DNA of 64,000 nucleotides from CAVQMC01 sp963713505. Lineage in GTDB: Bacteria > Bacteroidota > Ignavibacteria > Ignavibacteriales > Ignavibacteriaceae. A program made the position numbers and the translations under genes. Below the pieces are notes generated by a model, which was given only the letters and a program-made list of their open reading frames with translations, ran no database searches and had not been told where the DNA came from. Positions 9,037 through 19,578 of this stretch are shown here, in pieces. The stretch's first letter is position 1. Each line of letters starts with the position of its first letter. The stretch is from positions 175,405-239,404 of the forward strand of contig CAVQMC010000027.1 in NCBI GenBank assembly GCA_963713505.1. Direction: 5' to 3'.

Positions 9037-9071
9037 GCTGTCTTAAATTATTTATTAATATTTAGGACAGC
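9037..9071 (+). terminator. Long hairpin after the ECF operon
   Basis: GCTGTCTTAAAT (9037-9048) and ATTTAGGACAGC (9060-9071) pair over 12 positions with one G-T wobble, 12 bp after the last gene of the ECF operon. The following T-tract is weak, so termination is likely but not certain. Confidence 0.5.
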
Positions 9072-9157
9072 TTTGCATTTATTCCCGGTCGAATCTGCTA
9101 TCCGTCCACTCTAAATATTTCACTTGAACAAGCTTCATTATTTGCTATTTTAGTTGT

Positions 9158-11003
9158 ATGATAAAAAAATTATTAACCTTATTTATGCTTGTTTCTGCTG
9201 TTTCATTTGCGCAGAATCAAACTCCTTTTAATACAAAGTTTATGCTTGCACAATCTTATGTTCAAGCAGGTGAATATCAAAGATCGAAACCTATTTTAGA
9301 AGAATTATACAAAAATCGACCTGATAATTATCAAATATTCGAAGCTTTAAATACTACTTATCAGAATTTAAAAGAATATGACTCTTCAATAAAATTAATA
9401 AACGAAAAGATTTCCGAATCGCCGAATAATATAAATTATTATGGAATGCTGGGACAAACTTATTACATGATGGGAAACGACAAAAAAGCATATTCCGTTT
9501 GGGATGATGCATTAGACAAGCTTCCTCAAAGTCCTATTAATTACAGAACAATTGCAAACTATGCAATTGACAGAAGAGCATTCGAAAAAGCAATTGAATA
9601 TTTGAAAAAAGGAAAAGAATTAAATAATAAAGATAAATCTTTTGCCTTGGATTTGGGAAGTCTGTATTCGCTAACTATGCAGTTCACAGATGCAGCCGAG
9701 GAATATTGTTCATTACTGAAAGATGATCCGAATTCCTTAAGACTTGTACAGACAAGAATTTTAAGTTATATAGATAAACCCGATGCTTTAACTAAATCAA
9801 TAAAAGTTGTTGAAAAGTATAACAACTATGACAACATAAGTTTTGCTTATCTTCTTGCAAGGTTATATATCGAACAAAAATCATTTGAAAAAGCTTTTAA
9901 TGTTTATCAAGAAATAGATGAAAAGCAAAATAAACAGGGAATTGATTTATATAATTTTGCAAATCTTGCATACCAGGACAGTGCTTATGATATCTCGGCT
10001 CAAGCTTTTAAATCCATAATAAATAAATATCCAAACTCACCTTATGTTTCCTCCGCACGTTTAGGTTATGCTAAAACTTTTGAAGCAAAGCTAAATAAAG
10101 ATCTGGATAAAGAAAGACCCGGGTGGAAACCTTACTTTACTTTTGTTCCTGATAATAAAGAAGAAGTAAACAAGGTTATTTCAGCCTATGAAGATATCAT
10201 AAAAAAATATCCCGGATCGGATGTAGAAGCAGAAGCTTTGTACAGAATTGGTGAAATTCAATTTAAAATTTTAAATGATCCGGAAACTGCAAAAACATAT
10301 TTCAATAAAATAATAAATAACATTCCGGCTTCTAACTTTATTTTTGATGCTTACCAGGAATTAGGAAAGATATCGATAAAAGAAGGAGACTTTAGTGAAG
10401 CAGAGAAAAATTTAAACAAAGTTTTAAATTCCAGAATTGTTCCGGCTGATAAGAAAAATTCTGCAGATTATATATTTATCCAGAGTTTATTTTTATCAAG
10501 GAAACTTTGATAAAGCAAGGGAAGTATTAAGTAGACTTTTAAGTGATCTGAAAGATAACAGTGCAAATGATGCTTTGGAATTATCTTTAATTTTGAACAC
10601 TGCCCAATATGATTCGTCTAACTTAAAGATTTTTTCCTCCGCTGAATTATTAGCCGATCAGGACAAATTTGAACAGGCAGCGGAAAAATACAGCATTATT
10701 GCTCAAAATCAGCAGGCATTTACATTAAATAATATAGCGCAGTTTAAAAATGCTGAAATGCTGCTTGCAATGAATAAATTAGATTCAGCAATGACTCAAT
10801 TTGAGAAAATTTCGGACGAGGGAAATCAAAATATTTATGCAGATAATGCATTATTTTTACTTGGTAAGATTTATGAGTATGGTTTAAATGATGCTCCTAA
10901 AGCAGTTGAGATATATGAAAAATTGCTTGCAAAATTCCCAAACTCATTATATCTTGATGATGCTAGAGCAGAAATAATAAAATTAAAGGACAAAATAAGC
11001 TAA
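9158..11003 (+). CDS. Secreted tetratricopeptide-repeat protein (one frameshift)
   Basis: The locus encodes about 614 residues once a single extra T near 10474-10477 is discounted: the first frame runs to SADYI and the next resumes at LSRVYFYQGNFDKAREVL, keeping the TPR phase. A Sec signal peptide (LLTLFMLVSAVSFAQ) is followed by about a dozen TPR-like helical pairs (AYSVWDDALDKLPQSP, AIEYLKKGKELNNKD, AVEIYEKLLAKFPNS). Periplasmic TPR proteins of this size act as scaffolds for envelope assembly machines. No partner is indicated here. It abuts clpX (4 bp gap), but their functions appear unrelated. Confidence 0.82.
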
Positions 11004-11007
11004 AAAT

Positions 11008-12258
11008 ATGGGTAAAAAACCAAATCAAAAAAATATAAAATGTTCATTCTGCGGCAGAGACGGAACTGAAGTCGGCAGTATGATTGCCGGTCCGGATGTT
11101 TATATTTGCGATATTTGTATCAGCAATAGCGTAGATATTTTAAAAAATAACATTGCCGCTTATACAAATGGAAAAACAAGGAGTTACCAGCAGCACACTC
11201 CAGCTACAATAAAAAAATCTTTGGATGAATATGTAATCGGACAGGAAAAAGCTAAAAAAGTACTTTCGGTTGCTGTTTATAATCATTATAAAAGAATTAA
11301 TTCCAAAACATCATTTTTTGAACTTGATGATGTTGAAATTGAAAAAAGCAATATTTTATTGATCGGGCCAACCGGAGTCGGGAAAACTTTATTAGCACAA
11401 ACTTTAGCAAGAATTCTCGATGTTCCTTTTGCAATTGCCGATGCAACAACTTTAACTGAAGCCGGTTATGTAGGAGATGATGTTGAAACAGTTCTCGTTC
11501 ATTTACTGCAGGCCGCAGATTACAATCTGGAAAGAGCTCAAAAAGGAATTGTCTATATTGATGAAATTGATAAGATTGCAAGGAAAAGCGAAAGCACATC
11601 AATAACAAGAGATGTTTCCGGCGAAGGTGTTCAGCAGGCTCTTTTAAAAATTTTAGAAGGAACTATTGCAGGAGTTCCTCCTAAAGGCGGAAGAAAACAT
11701 CCTGAACAAAGTTTAATAAATGTAAATACTAAAAATATTTTGTTCATAGTCGGCGGTGCTTTCGAGGGTATTGAAAAATTAATTGCTACTAGAATAAATA
11801 AAAATAAAATGGGTTTTGCATCGGATATCAAAGAAAAGGAATCCGATGAAGATTTATTGAAATTTATTCAGCCGGAAGATTTATTAAGATACGGATTAAT
11901 TCCGGAATTAATAGGAAGAATTCCAATAAACGCTCCTCTGCAGAATCTTTCCAAAGAAGCATTTAAAAGCATTTTAACAGAACCGAGAAATGCAATTTTA
12001 AAGCAGTATAAAAAATTGTTTATGATCGAAGGAATCGAACTGGAATTTGATCCATTCGCAATTGATGCAATTGTTGAAAAAGCAATGGAAAGAAAAACCG
12101 GTGCAAGAGCTTTAAGATCAATTGTTGAAGAGTTTATGCTAGATATAATGTATGAACTTCCGAATAAAGAAAATGTAGATAAATGTATAGTGACAAAAGA
12201 TGTTATAGAATCTGGGGCCGAACCGATTTACCTTGAAGCAGATAGAAAATCCGCTTAA
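11008..12258 (+). CDS. clpX: ATP-dependent Clp protease ATP-binding subunit ClpX
   Basis: This 416-residue AAA+ unfoldase has the N-terminal C4 zinc finger (CSFCGRDG then YICDICI), the Walker A motif GPTGVGKT, Walker B IVYIDEIDKIA, and the conserved pore and sensor regions (YVGDDVETVL, GVQQALLKILEGT, ELIGRIP, KTGARALRSI). It recognises tagged substrates and feeds them to ClpP, which is not in this window. Length and domain order are normal and the frame is intact. Confidence 0.98.
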   Translation: MGKKPNQKNIKCSFCGRDGTEVGSMIAGPDVYICDICISNSVDILKNNIAAYTNGKTRSYQQHTPATIKKSLDEYVIGQEKAKKVLSVAVYNHYKRINSKTSFFELDDVEIEKSNILLIGPTGVGKTLLAQTLARILDVPFAIADATTLTEAGYVGDDVETVLVHLLQAADYNLERAQKGIVYIDEIDKIARKSESTSITRDVSGEGVQQALLKILEGTIAGVPPKGGRKHPEQSLINVNTKNILFIVGGAFEGIEKLIATRINKNKMGFASDIKEKESDEDLLKFIQPEDLLRYGLIPELIGRIPINAPLQNLSKEAFKSILTEPRNAILKQYKKLFMIEGIELEFDPFAIDAIVEKAMERKTGARALRSIVEEFMLDIMYELPNKENVDKCIVTKDVIESGAEPIYLEADRKSA

Positions 12259-12284
12259 TTTTTATTTAAAGTAGAATCAAATTT

Positions 12285-12315
12285 AAGGCGATCTGCTTGG
12301 TCGCCTTTCATTTTT
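12285..12315 (+). terminator. Terminator after clpX
   Basis: AAGGCGA (12285-12291) pairs with TCGCCTT (12301-12307), and a T-rich stretch follows. It lies 26 bp past the clpX stop and 17 bp before the next start. Confidence 0.6.
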
Positions 12316-12331
12316 TATAGAGAGATACGAT

Positions 12332-13590
12332 ATGTTTGTCAAGATTTTATTTCTGTTCCTTACCTGTGCAGTTTATCTTTTCCCTCAGGCTAAGATCCTT
12401 ATTTATATGGATCTCAAACAAACCGACCATTTAAGAGCATACGGAATTACTTACAATGCTTTAACCGAAGGTGTTAAAGCCGATTGGCTTTTAAATTACC
12501 GCGGCGGTTCTTTCATGCTTGACTACAATAATAAAGTAGCAAATCAATGTAGACTTGAAGGTGTTGCATTTGAATCCATTTCGGCGCAGCAGGCTGCTAA
12601 TATTTATTCGTATGTACAAAGCGATGACCAGAACATGGATGTGGTTAGATTAGAAAAAGCGCCGAAGATTGCCGTTTATGTTCCGCCGGGTTTTCAGCCC
12701 TGGGATGATGCAGTTACATTAGTTCTTGAATATGCAAAAGTTCCTTATACTAAAATTTGGAATGATGAAATTCTGCGTGGAGATCTCTCTAAAGTATGAT
12801 TGGCTTCATTTGCATCATGAGGATTTCACAGGACAGTACGGAAAATTCTATGGCAGTTTCAGCAATGCACAATGGTATATAGATCAGCAGATGATGTATG
12901 AAAATGATGCTAAGAAAGAACGGCTTTAAAAAAGTTTCAAATATGATGAAAGCCGTCGCGATGGATATAAAAAATTATGTCGGTAAAGGAGGATTTTTAT
13001 TTGCGATGTGTTCCGCAACCGATTCTTACGATATAGCACTGGCTGCTCAAAATGTTGATATTTGTGCATCAATGTATGACGGTGATCCTGCAGATCCGGA
13101 TGCACAGCAAAAACTGGATTTTTCAAATACTCTTGCGTTTACAAATTTCAAACTTGAAATGAATCCTTATGTTTATGAATACAGCAATATTGATATACAG
13201 CCTTCCGAAATCGGCGATTTTCAAAATGATTACTTTACACTTTTTGATTTCTCTGCAAAATATGATCCCGTTCCGACTATGCTGACTCAAGACCATGTAA
13301 ATGTAATAAGAGGATTTATGGGTCAGACTACAATGTTTAGAAAAGAATTAATTAAGAAAAATGTAATCATACTTGCCGAAAGACCCGGAACCGACCAGGT
13401 AAAATATATTCATGGAAATTATGGCAGAGGTACATTTACATTTTACGGCGGACACGATCCGGAAGACTATCAGCATGCAGTCGGCGATCCTCCTACGGAT
13501 CTTTCCTTACATAAAAACTCTCCCGGCTATAGATTAATATTAAATAATATTCTTTTCCCTGCCGCTAAAAAGAAAAAGCAGAAAACTTAG
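12332..13590 (+). CDS. Conserved secreted protein of the family often labelled 'asparagine synthetase B' (two frameshifts)
   Basis: About 418 residues in three consecutive frames, with single extra bases near 12790-12793 (in AAA) and 12916-12919. After a signal peptide (VKILFLFLTCAVYLFPQ) come well-kept blocks: AKILIYMDLKQTDHLRAYGI, VDWLLNYRGGSF-like, KYDWLHLHHEDFTGQYGKFY, GGFLFAMCSATDSYDIALAA, FYGGHDPEDYQHAVGDPPTD. From memory the family is widespread in Bacteroidota under the name asparagine synthetase B. No AsnB catalytic motifs (N-terminal Cys, SGGLDS loop) are visible, so that name is probably wrong. The HDPEDYQH and MCSATDSYD blocks hint at a class I amidotransferase-like or metal-binding fold. 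Function unknown. Confidence 0.72.
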
Positions 13591-13702
13591 ATTTATTTTC
13601 AATTATTCTAACCATTTTAAAATTTAATCACGGTTTAAATTAATTATTAATGTTAAATTTAATTAGTTAATTAATCTCTAAAAATTAAGTTGAAAATCCA
13701 TT

Positions 13703-14361
13703 ATGAAAAAAATCAAAATTAAAAACTCATCCGAAGAAATTGAAATTGGAAAAATTGTTTGTGTTGGAAGAAATTATTCCGAACATGCAAAAGAATTGGG
13801 AAATGAAATTCCGGAAAAACCTTTAATATTTTTTGAAACCTGCATCAGCTGTTATTTTTTCAGGAGATAAAATAATTTATCCCTCCATTTCAAATGAAAT
13901 GCACCACGAAGTTGAATTGGTTTTACAGATTAGTGAGAACATTAAAAATGCTGATGAAGGAAAAGCAGAGAAAGCAATTTCTGCTTACGGTGTCGGACTT
14001 GATATGACTTTACGTGATATCCAAAGTGATCTTAAAAAGAAAGGTCATCCGTGGACAATTGCAAAATGCTTTGATACATCCGCAGTTCTTTCGGATTTTA
14101 TTTCTAAAAAAGATTACTGGCTTGACTCTGGATGAAGAAATTTCTCTTACATTAAATGGAGAGATTAGACAAAAAGAAAAATTAAATAAAATGATTTTTA
14201 ATCCTGCTCAAATTGTTGAATATATTTCTTCTTTAATGACTTTAGAAAAAGGCGATCTTATATTTACCGGAACTCCTGCCGGTGTTGGAAAAGTACAGAA
14301 AGGTGATAAACTTTTTGCAGAAATTTCCGGTATAGCAAAATTAGAATGCAGTGTTGAATAA
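13703..14361 (+). CDS. Fumarylacetoacetate hydrolase-family protein (two frameshifts)
   Basis: About 218 residues in three frames. Single extra bases lie near 13829-13834 (T-run) and 14124-14129. The order of motifs is that of the short FAH family (acylpyruvase/2-hydroxyhepta-2,4-diene-1,7-dioate isomerase type): KIVCVGRNYSEHAKELG, KPASAVIFSG, NEMHHEVELVLQI with the metal ligands, YGVGLDMTLRDIQ, KGHPWTIAKCFDTSA, and GDLIFTGTPAGVGKVQKGD near the end. Members cleave or decarboxylate beta-keto acids using Mg2+ or Mn2+. The exact substrate cannot be assigned. Confidence 0.85.
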
Positions 14362-14406
14362 AAATTTAAGGCAATATTAAAAGTGTAAATATCAGCTTTT
14401 GTTAGA

Positions 14407-14989
14407 CTAACTATTTAAACTGCTTAAAGCTTTTTTAATTAATTCTTCAAGAGTAATTTGGGGTTCATTATTTAATATTTCTCTTACGGTTTTATCTGCC
14501 AATTTAGAGTTATATCCCAATGTAGTTAATGCTGCCGAAGCTTCATTTCTTATGCTTAATGGAATTTCAGTTAAACCTTCTTCATGGATATTTTCAACTT
14601 TGTTTTTTAGTTCAAGCACAAGACGTTCCGATGTTTTTCTTCCGATTCCCGGAACAGCAGTTATTCTGGAAACATCTTCGGTTAATATTGCATTTTTTAA
14701 TTCTTCAACTGTAATACCTGATAAAATACTTAATGCTATTTTTGGCCCGACTCCGTTTACTGTTATTAAAATTTCAAACATTTCTTTTTCAGACTTCGGT
14801 AAAAAAACCGTAGAGAGTAATCGAATCCTCTTTAACATTTGTATGAATAAATAATGATATTTCGTTTTTATCTGTGATTTTTTCAAATGTATTAATTGAA
14901 ATGTTAACGTTATAACCAACACCGTTTACATCTAATAAAATTTTTGTTGGTTTTGAAGAAATTAATTTTCCTTTTAAAAATCCGATCAA
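14407..14989 (-). CDS. ruvA: Holliday junction branch migration protein RuvA (one frameshift)
   Basis: About 193 residues after removing one extra base near 14792-14797. Domain I (OB fold) starts MIGFLKGKLIS and includes LLDVNGVGYNV and ITLYGFFTE. Domain II holds the helix-hairpin-helix motifs (ITVNGVGPKIALSILSG and ITAVPGIGRKTSERLVLEL). Domain III (ALTTLGYNSKLADKTVREIL) contacts RuvB. RuvA tetramers hold the four-way junction. It lies 20 bp after ruvC in the same direction. ruvB is not in the window. Confidence 0.93.
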
Positions 14990-15009
14990 CTTTTTATCCT
15001 TTTGATAAT

Positions 15010-15546
15010 TTATTCAATAATTCTGTCGGGATAATTTTCCACAAAAGATTTCCAGCTTTTTCCTTTTTTAGTTGGAAATTTGAATCTTAATCCATGACAA
15101 ATTGCTACTGCCAACGCATCAGATTCATCAAACCTCATTTTTTCATCTTTTAAACTTAATAAAGTTTTAATCATGAAAGATACCTGCTCCTTGGAAGCAG
15201 AACCTTTTCCCACAACAGATTTTTTAATTTCTCTTGGTGAATATTCGCATGGCTCTAATTTGTTATGTGCGGCAGCAAGAATTGAAACTCCTCTTGCATA
15301 TCCTATTTTCATTGCCGATTGAACATTCTTTCCGTAAAAAGCCGTTTCGATTGCAAACTCATCGGGTTTGTATAATTTTATAATTTTATCAAGTTCGTCG
15401 TAAATCATTTCAAGTTTTGAGGGGAGATTATATGAAGCCGGAAGTTTAATCAAGCCGTTTTTAACCCGCTTAAAATTATTTTGACTGTATTTTACAATTC
15501 CGTAACCTGTGTAGTTAGTTCCGGGATCTATTCCAAGTATAATCAT
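15010..15546 (-). CDS. ruvC: Holliday junction resolvase RuvC
   Basis: The 178-residue protein carries the four acidic active-site positions of the RuvC family: Asp in MIILGIDPGTNYTGYGIV, Glu in DEFAIETAFYGKNVQSA, and the Asp pair in RFDESDALAVAICHG. It cuts recombination junctions held by RuvA/B. It starts 30 bp downstream of an intrinsic terminator for yebC, so it may have its own promoter or be partly read-through from yebC. It is followed by ruvA. Confidence 0.96.
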   Translation of the reverse strand: MIILGIDPGTNYTGYGIVKYSQNNFKRVKNGLIKLPASYNLPSKLEMIYDELDKIIKLYKPDEFAIETAFYGKNVQSAMKIGYARGVSILAAAHNKLEPCEYSPREIKKSVVGKGSASKEQVSFMIKTLLSLKDEKMRFDESDALAVAICHGLRFKFPTKKGKSWKSFVENYPDRIIE

Positions 15547-15566
15547 TTATATTTACCGGCTTGATT

Positions 15567-15602
15567 CAAAAAAAGAAAGCCTTCTTTTTATTGGAAGGCT
15601 TT
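15567..15602 (-). terminator. Intrinsic terminator between yebC and ruvC
   Basis: On the minus strand the perfect 9-bp stem (arms at 15594-15602 and 15576-15584, AAAGCCTTC complement) is followed by a run of seven T residues. It lies 25 bp after the yebC stop. Confidence 0.85.
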
Positions 15603-15626
15603 TAAATTAAAGAACATTTATAATTA

Positions 15627-16365
15627 CTAATTTAATGATTCTTCATCAAAATCTGCATTTGTATAAACATTTTGTACGTCATCCAGATCTTCCATAGCTT
15701 CAACGCTTTTCATAACTTTTTCGGCATCTTCACCGCTTACAGGCACCTGGTTTTTAGCGATCCATTGAAGTGAAGCATTTTCAATCTGTCAAGTTTTTAT
15801 CCAAAAGGGCTTTTCTAACATTATCAAAAGATTCAATTGGAGATTGAATTTCAAAAAATTCTTCTTCGGTTTGAAGATCTTCCGCGCCTGCTTCAATAAT
15901 TATTTCCATAATATCATCTTCTGTTTTTCCCTGTTTGGGCAGAGTGATTACACCCTTTCTTTCAAACATCCATGCAACCGAACCGGTTTCACCCATACTG
16001 CCGCCGTGTTTGCTGAATACATGTCTGACTTCTGCAACAGTTCTGTTTTTATTATCGGTTGCAACTTCAACTAAAACTGCAACACCACCGGATGCATATC
16101 CTTCATAAGTTAATTCATGATAAGTAACGCCTTCCAGTTCGCCTGTAGCTTTTTTAATTGCTCTTTCGATATTGTCCTGCGGCATGTTTGCAGCTTTTGC
16201 ATTATCTACTGCCAGCCTTAAACGCGGATTGCCGTCGAGATCGCCGCCGCCTTCTCTTGCGGCAATTGTAATTTCTTTAATAAGCTTAGTAAACATTTTG
16301 CCGCGTTTAGCGTCAATGGAAGCTTTTTTTCTTCTTATGGTTGCCCATTTTGAATGACCAGACAT
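15627..16365 (-). CDS. yebC: YebC/PmpR family protein (one frameshift)
   Basis: About 245 residues, with the start MSGHSKWATIRRKKASIDAKR and the blocks KLIKEITIAAREGG, NPRLRLAVDNAKAANMPQDN, YEGYASGGVAVLVEVATDN and GSMGETGSVAWMFERKGVI. The first frame stops at 15781. With one extra base near 15781-15789 the next frame supplies the conserved C-terminus (ASLQWIAKNQVPVSGEDAEK, MEDLDDVQNVYTNADF) to 15627. The family was described as a transcriptional regulator and more recently as a factor that relieves ribosome stalling at proline-rich stretches. It sits between recJ and ruvC. Confidence 0.94.
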
Positions 16366-16378
16366 TTAATTAAAACTC

Positions 16379-18098
16379 CTAATTTTTTTCGTTTATGCTT
16401 ATGTCTTTTATTTTGAACTGCGGAAAAACTCTTCCGTCCCTTACAGATTTATCTATAGAATAAACAACATCAAAAGTGGTATTGTTGTTTTTTATCAAAT
16501 CTAAAAATTCTCCCATATTGAAACCTATGCAATCAAAAATCTTTTCGCAACTATTTTGTTTAAGACTTACTAAAAGATGGTTTGTTCCTACAATTCTGGG
16601 AGTGTTTGCAACATGAACTTTTTCCGATAAAAATACAGGTCTCATATTTCCCGGTCCAAAAGGTGAATACTGATCAATTATTCTTAAAAACTTAGGTGAT
16701 ATTTCCGAAAATTTTAATTTAGAATCAATATGTATTTCAGGTAAAAGATCTTCTTCTTTTATAGCCTCTTTTACAATTTGATTAAATTTTGATCGGAATT
16801 CGGCAATTTTTTCAACTTCAACTGCCAATCCGGCAGCAGCCTGATGTCCGCCGAAATGAATTAAAAGATCCTCGCATTTTTTTAGTGCTTCGTAAATGTT
16901 GAAATTAGAAATACTTCTTGCCGAACCTTTCGCTACTCCGTCAACGGTTGTAAGCATTATTGTAGGTCGGTAATATTTTTCCACAAGCCTGGAAGCAACT
17001 ATTCCTATAACTCCGGGATGCCAGTTCTCCTTGGTGTAAAATTATTGCCAGATCGTCATTTAAATCCATTGAGTTTTCAACAATATCCATTGCTTCGTCA
17101 TAAGTATCAACATCAATTTTTCTTCTTTGATAATTTTCGTTCTCTAAAATTTTTGCCAGTTCAAGCGCTTCATTTTTGTCTCTCGTAATTAATAAATTAA
17201 CTGCTCTTTCCGCATCTCCCAATCTGCCGACTGCATTTATCCTTGGTGCGATTGTAAAAACAATCTGACCGGAAGACAAATTTCCTGGTGAAAGTCCGGC
17301 ACTTTCTATTAATGCTGAAATTCCCGGTCGCGGATTTGAATTTATAAGTTCTAAGCCTTCTTTAACCAGCACTCTGTTCTCATCTATTAGAGGAACAATA
17401 TCTGCAGCACCTGCCAGTGCAACAAGATCCAAATATTTTAAAGGAAGATCTCTCTTCCCGATTCTTTCCGAAACACCTTGAGCAAGTTTAAAAGCAACTC
17501 CGGCTCCCGACAAAAATTTAAATGGATAATTATCATTCGGTTTTAACGGGTCTAAAACCGCCAAAGCATTCGGGATAATTTCTTTAGGCTGATGATGATC
17601 GCAGATTATAACATCCATTCCCAATTCATTAGAATAATCTGTTTCTTCAATTGCCGTTATTCCGCAGTCAACTGTAATTAATAATTTTGTTCCCAAAGAT
17701 TTTACATTATCAATTCCGGCCTTGGATAAACCGTACCCTTCAGTTAATCTTTTGGGAATATAAAATTCAACATTCGCATCCAGGCTTTTTAAGAACATAT
17801 AAAGAAGAGATGTTGAACAGGTTCCGTCAACATCATAATCACCAAAAACACAAATTTTTTGGTTTTCAGTTAGCGCTTCTATAACTCTTGTGGTTGCATC
17901 CTCCATTCCGTTCATTAAAAATGGATCATGAATATTCTCAAGTGTCGGACGGAAAAACAGCTTTGCCTGCTGAAAGTTAGTTACATTTCTGATAATTAAT
18001 AATTTGGCAAGAACTTCGGAAATGTTTAATGAATCTGCAAGTGAGGTAACGGCAAAATTATCATCTAATTCTTTTATATTCCAACGCTTTTTAAGCAT
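16379..18098 (-). CDS. recJ: Single-stranded-DNA-specific exonuclease RecJ (one frameshift)
   Basis: About 572 residues. The DHH phosphoesterase core has CVFGDYDVDGTCSTSLLYMF, ITVDCGITAIEE and VIICDHHQPKE, and GAGVAFKLAQ. An extra base near 17029-17034 shifts the frame just before the conserved NWHPGVIGIVASRLVEKY block and the DHHA1 domain (LIHFGGHQAAAGLAVE). The longest frame opens at 18140, but that start lies inside the RNase P RNA. MLKKRWNIKELDD at 18098 matches the usual RecJ N-terminus and was chosen. RecJ degrades single strands 5' to 3' in recombination and mismatch repair. Confidence 0.93.
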
Positions 18099-18137
18099 AA
18101 AATACTTTCCAGCGAAGCATATGAAAGAATTAAAAAT

Positions 18138-18557
18138 CACCCAAATCTAATAAGCCGAATTCTGTAATCCCGATCTAACGAGACGGCAATTATTTGTCTT
18201 AATCATAGATTGCTCTATGACTTATAAGCGGTCCACCCGGAAATCATTCGGGCGAACAACCCTATTCCTGAATAAACAGGAACGATTCCCATATTTGACC
18301 TTGCTTCGAGTGGGGTTTACCTTGTCCCGCCCAAAAGCGGAATCCCAAAAGGGACCGTTAATGTTACCATTAACGCGGTGAGCTCTTACCTCACCTTTTC
18401 ACCTTTACTCCGATAAATCGGAGAAGTTTGTTTTCTGTGGCACTTTCCGTCTCCCGGAAATTCCGGGATCCCGGGCGTTACCCGGCACTCTGTTCTGTGA
18501 AGTTCGGACTTTCCTCCCTCTGTTTTAATCAGAGAGCAATTGCCTGGATTTGGAGTT
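18138..18557 (-). ncRNA. rnpB: RNase P RNA, bacterial class A
   Basis: Read on the minus strand, the region shows the universally conserved RNase P elements in order: GAGGAAAGTCCGAAC near the 5' end, CAGAGTGCCGGGTAACGCCC, GGTGAAAAGGTGAGGTAAGA with AGAGCTCACCG, AAACCCCACTCGAAGCAAGG, GGGTGGACCGCTTATAAG and ACAGAATTCGGCTTA near the 3' end. Helix P1 is formed by CCAAATCC (complement of 18547-18554) and GATTTGGG (complement of 18140-18147), which fixes the ends to within a few bases. It is the catalytic RNA that matures tRNA 5' ends. A 63-codon open frame on the plus strand here is spurious. Confidence 0.97.
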
Positions 18558-18784
18558 TTTCAATTTCCTTCTTTTTAATTGCATTATGCAATTATATGCT
18601 GCATAAAACTTTTAATTAAAAAATTTATTATTTCAATGACGCTAATATAATAAATTGAAGTTCTTAAAACAGCAGAAAAGTTTAATAAAAGTATTTGTTA
18701 AAAGATTTTACGGAATTCTAAAAAGTGGAGTTTTTTGATAGACAAAACAAATTTATTTAGGAGTCGTTTCTTCATTCCTTTTTC

Positions 18785-18816
18785 GGCTCTTTCCGGCAAA
18801 TGCCGGTTTAAGAGCC
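18785..18816. other. Nested hairpin downstream of the zinc-ribbon gene
   Basis: Outer arms GGCTCTT and AAGAGCC enclose a second perfect hairpin CCGGCA/TGCCGG. It starts 20 bp past the stop of the minus-strand gene at 18837. There is no T-tract on either side, so it may protect or terminate the mRNA end, or be a repeat. The CCGGC core resembles the hairpin at 2516-2531. Confidence 0.45.
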
Positions 18817-18836
18817 AAAATTTTAGGAAATTCTAA

Positions 18837-19565
18837 TTATTCAGATTCAACTGTTTCGGAAATTTCTGCCGAAACTAGAATCCTGCCGCAATATTCGCAG
18901 AAGAATAATCTATTGTTTCTTCTTATTTCAAGTTGTCTCTGCGGCGGAACTATGTTATGGCATCCTGAACATGCAGATCTTCTTATTGTAGAAACAGCTT
19001 TGCCGTTTTTAGCTTTTCTAATTCTCATATAAGCTGAATAATCCGGCTTCTTTGTTTTTGATTCAATTTCTTTTCTATGTGTGCGAAGTTTAGCTTCTTC
19101 TTTTTCGTTTGCTTTTATTATTTCTTTCAGGTCAGCTTCTTTTTCTTTTAACTGGGAGTTTAATTCGTCTAAAGTCGGTTCAATTTCTTCTATTTCATCT
19201 GTGAGCTGTTTGCTTCTATCGGCTAAAGTATTATTCTCAGTTTCCAGTTTAGACATTTCTTCTTCGGTATGATCGATTTCTTTTGTCAATGCATCATACT
19301 CTTTATTATTTCTTACCTGATAAAGCTGAGCTTTGAATTTTTTCTGATTTTCTTTCAGCTTTTCTATTTCTTCTTCGTTTTCTTCTCGCTTTTTAAGAGA
19401 ATCTTCTTGCTCTTGTTCTTTAGACTCCATATCCTCTTTAAGAGAATTGATTTTGTCTTCCAGTTCTTTAACTGCGTTTGGAAGATCGCCGCGAAGCGCT
19501 TCCAATTCATCGAGCTGATCATCTATTGTTTGCAACTCGTATAGTATTTTTAACCTGTCAAACAA
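18837..19565 (-). CDS. Coiled-coil protein with C4 zinc ribbon (COG1579-like)
   Basis: The 242-residue protein is one long charged coiled coil up to about residue 190 (many heptads of Glu/Lys/Leu from LEALRGDLPNAVKELEDKIN onward). It ends in a zinc ribbon with two CxxC pairs (SACSGCHNIVPPQ and LFFCEYCGRIL). This architecture matches the zf-RING_7/COG1579 family, often called nucleic-acid-binding protein. Its real role is unclear. It starts 13 bp after the end of the Nif3-like gene and is probably co-transcribed with it, an association common in bacteria. Confidence 0.88.
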   Translation of the reverse strand: MFDRLKILYELQTIDDQLDELEALRGDLPNAVKELEDKINSLKEDMESKEQEQEDSLKKREENEEEIEKLKENQKKFKAQLYQVRNNKEYDALTKEIDHTEEEMSKLETENNTLADRSKQLTDEIEEIEPTLDELNSQLKEKEADLKEIIKANEKEEAKLRTHRKEIESKTKKPDYSAYMRIRKAKNGKAVSTIRRSACSGCHNIVPPQRQLEIRRNNRLFFCEYCGRILVSAEISETVESE

Positions 19566-19578
19566 TTTAATATGCTCC

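Noticed and set aside
18428..18619. 63-codon plus-strand frame
   Set aside because: It lies in the RNase P RNA on the opposite strand, so it is a chance frame.
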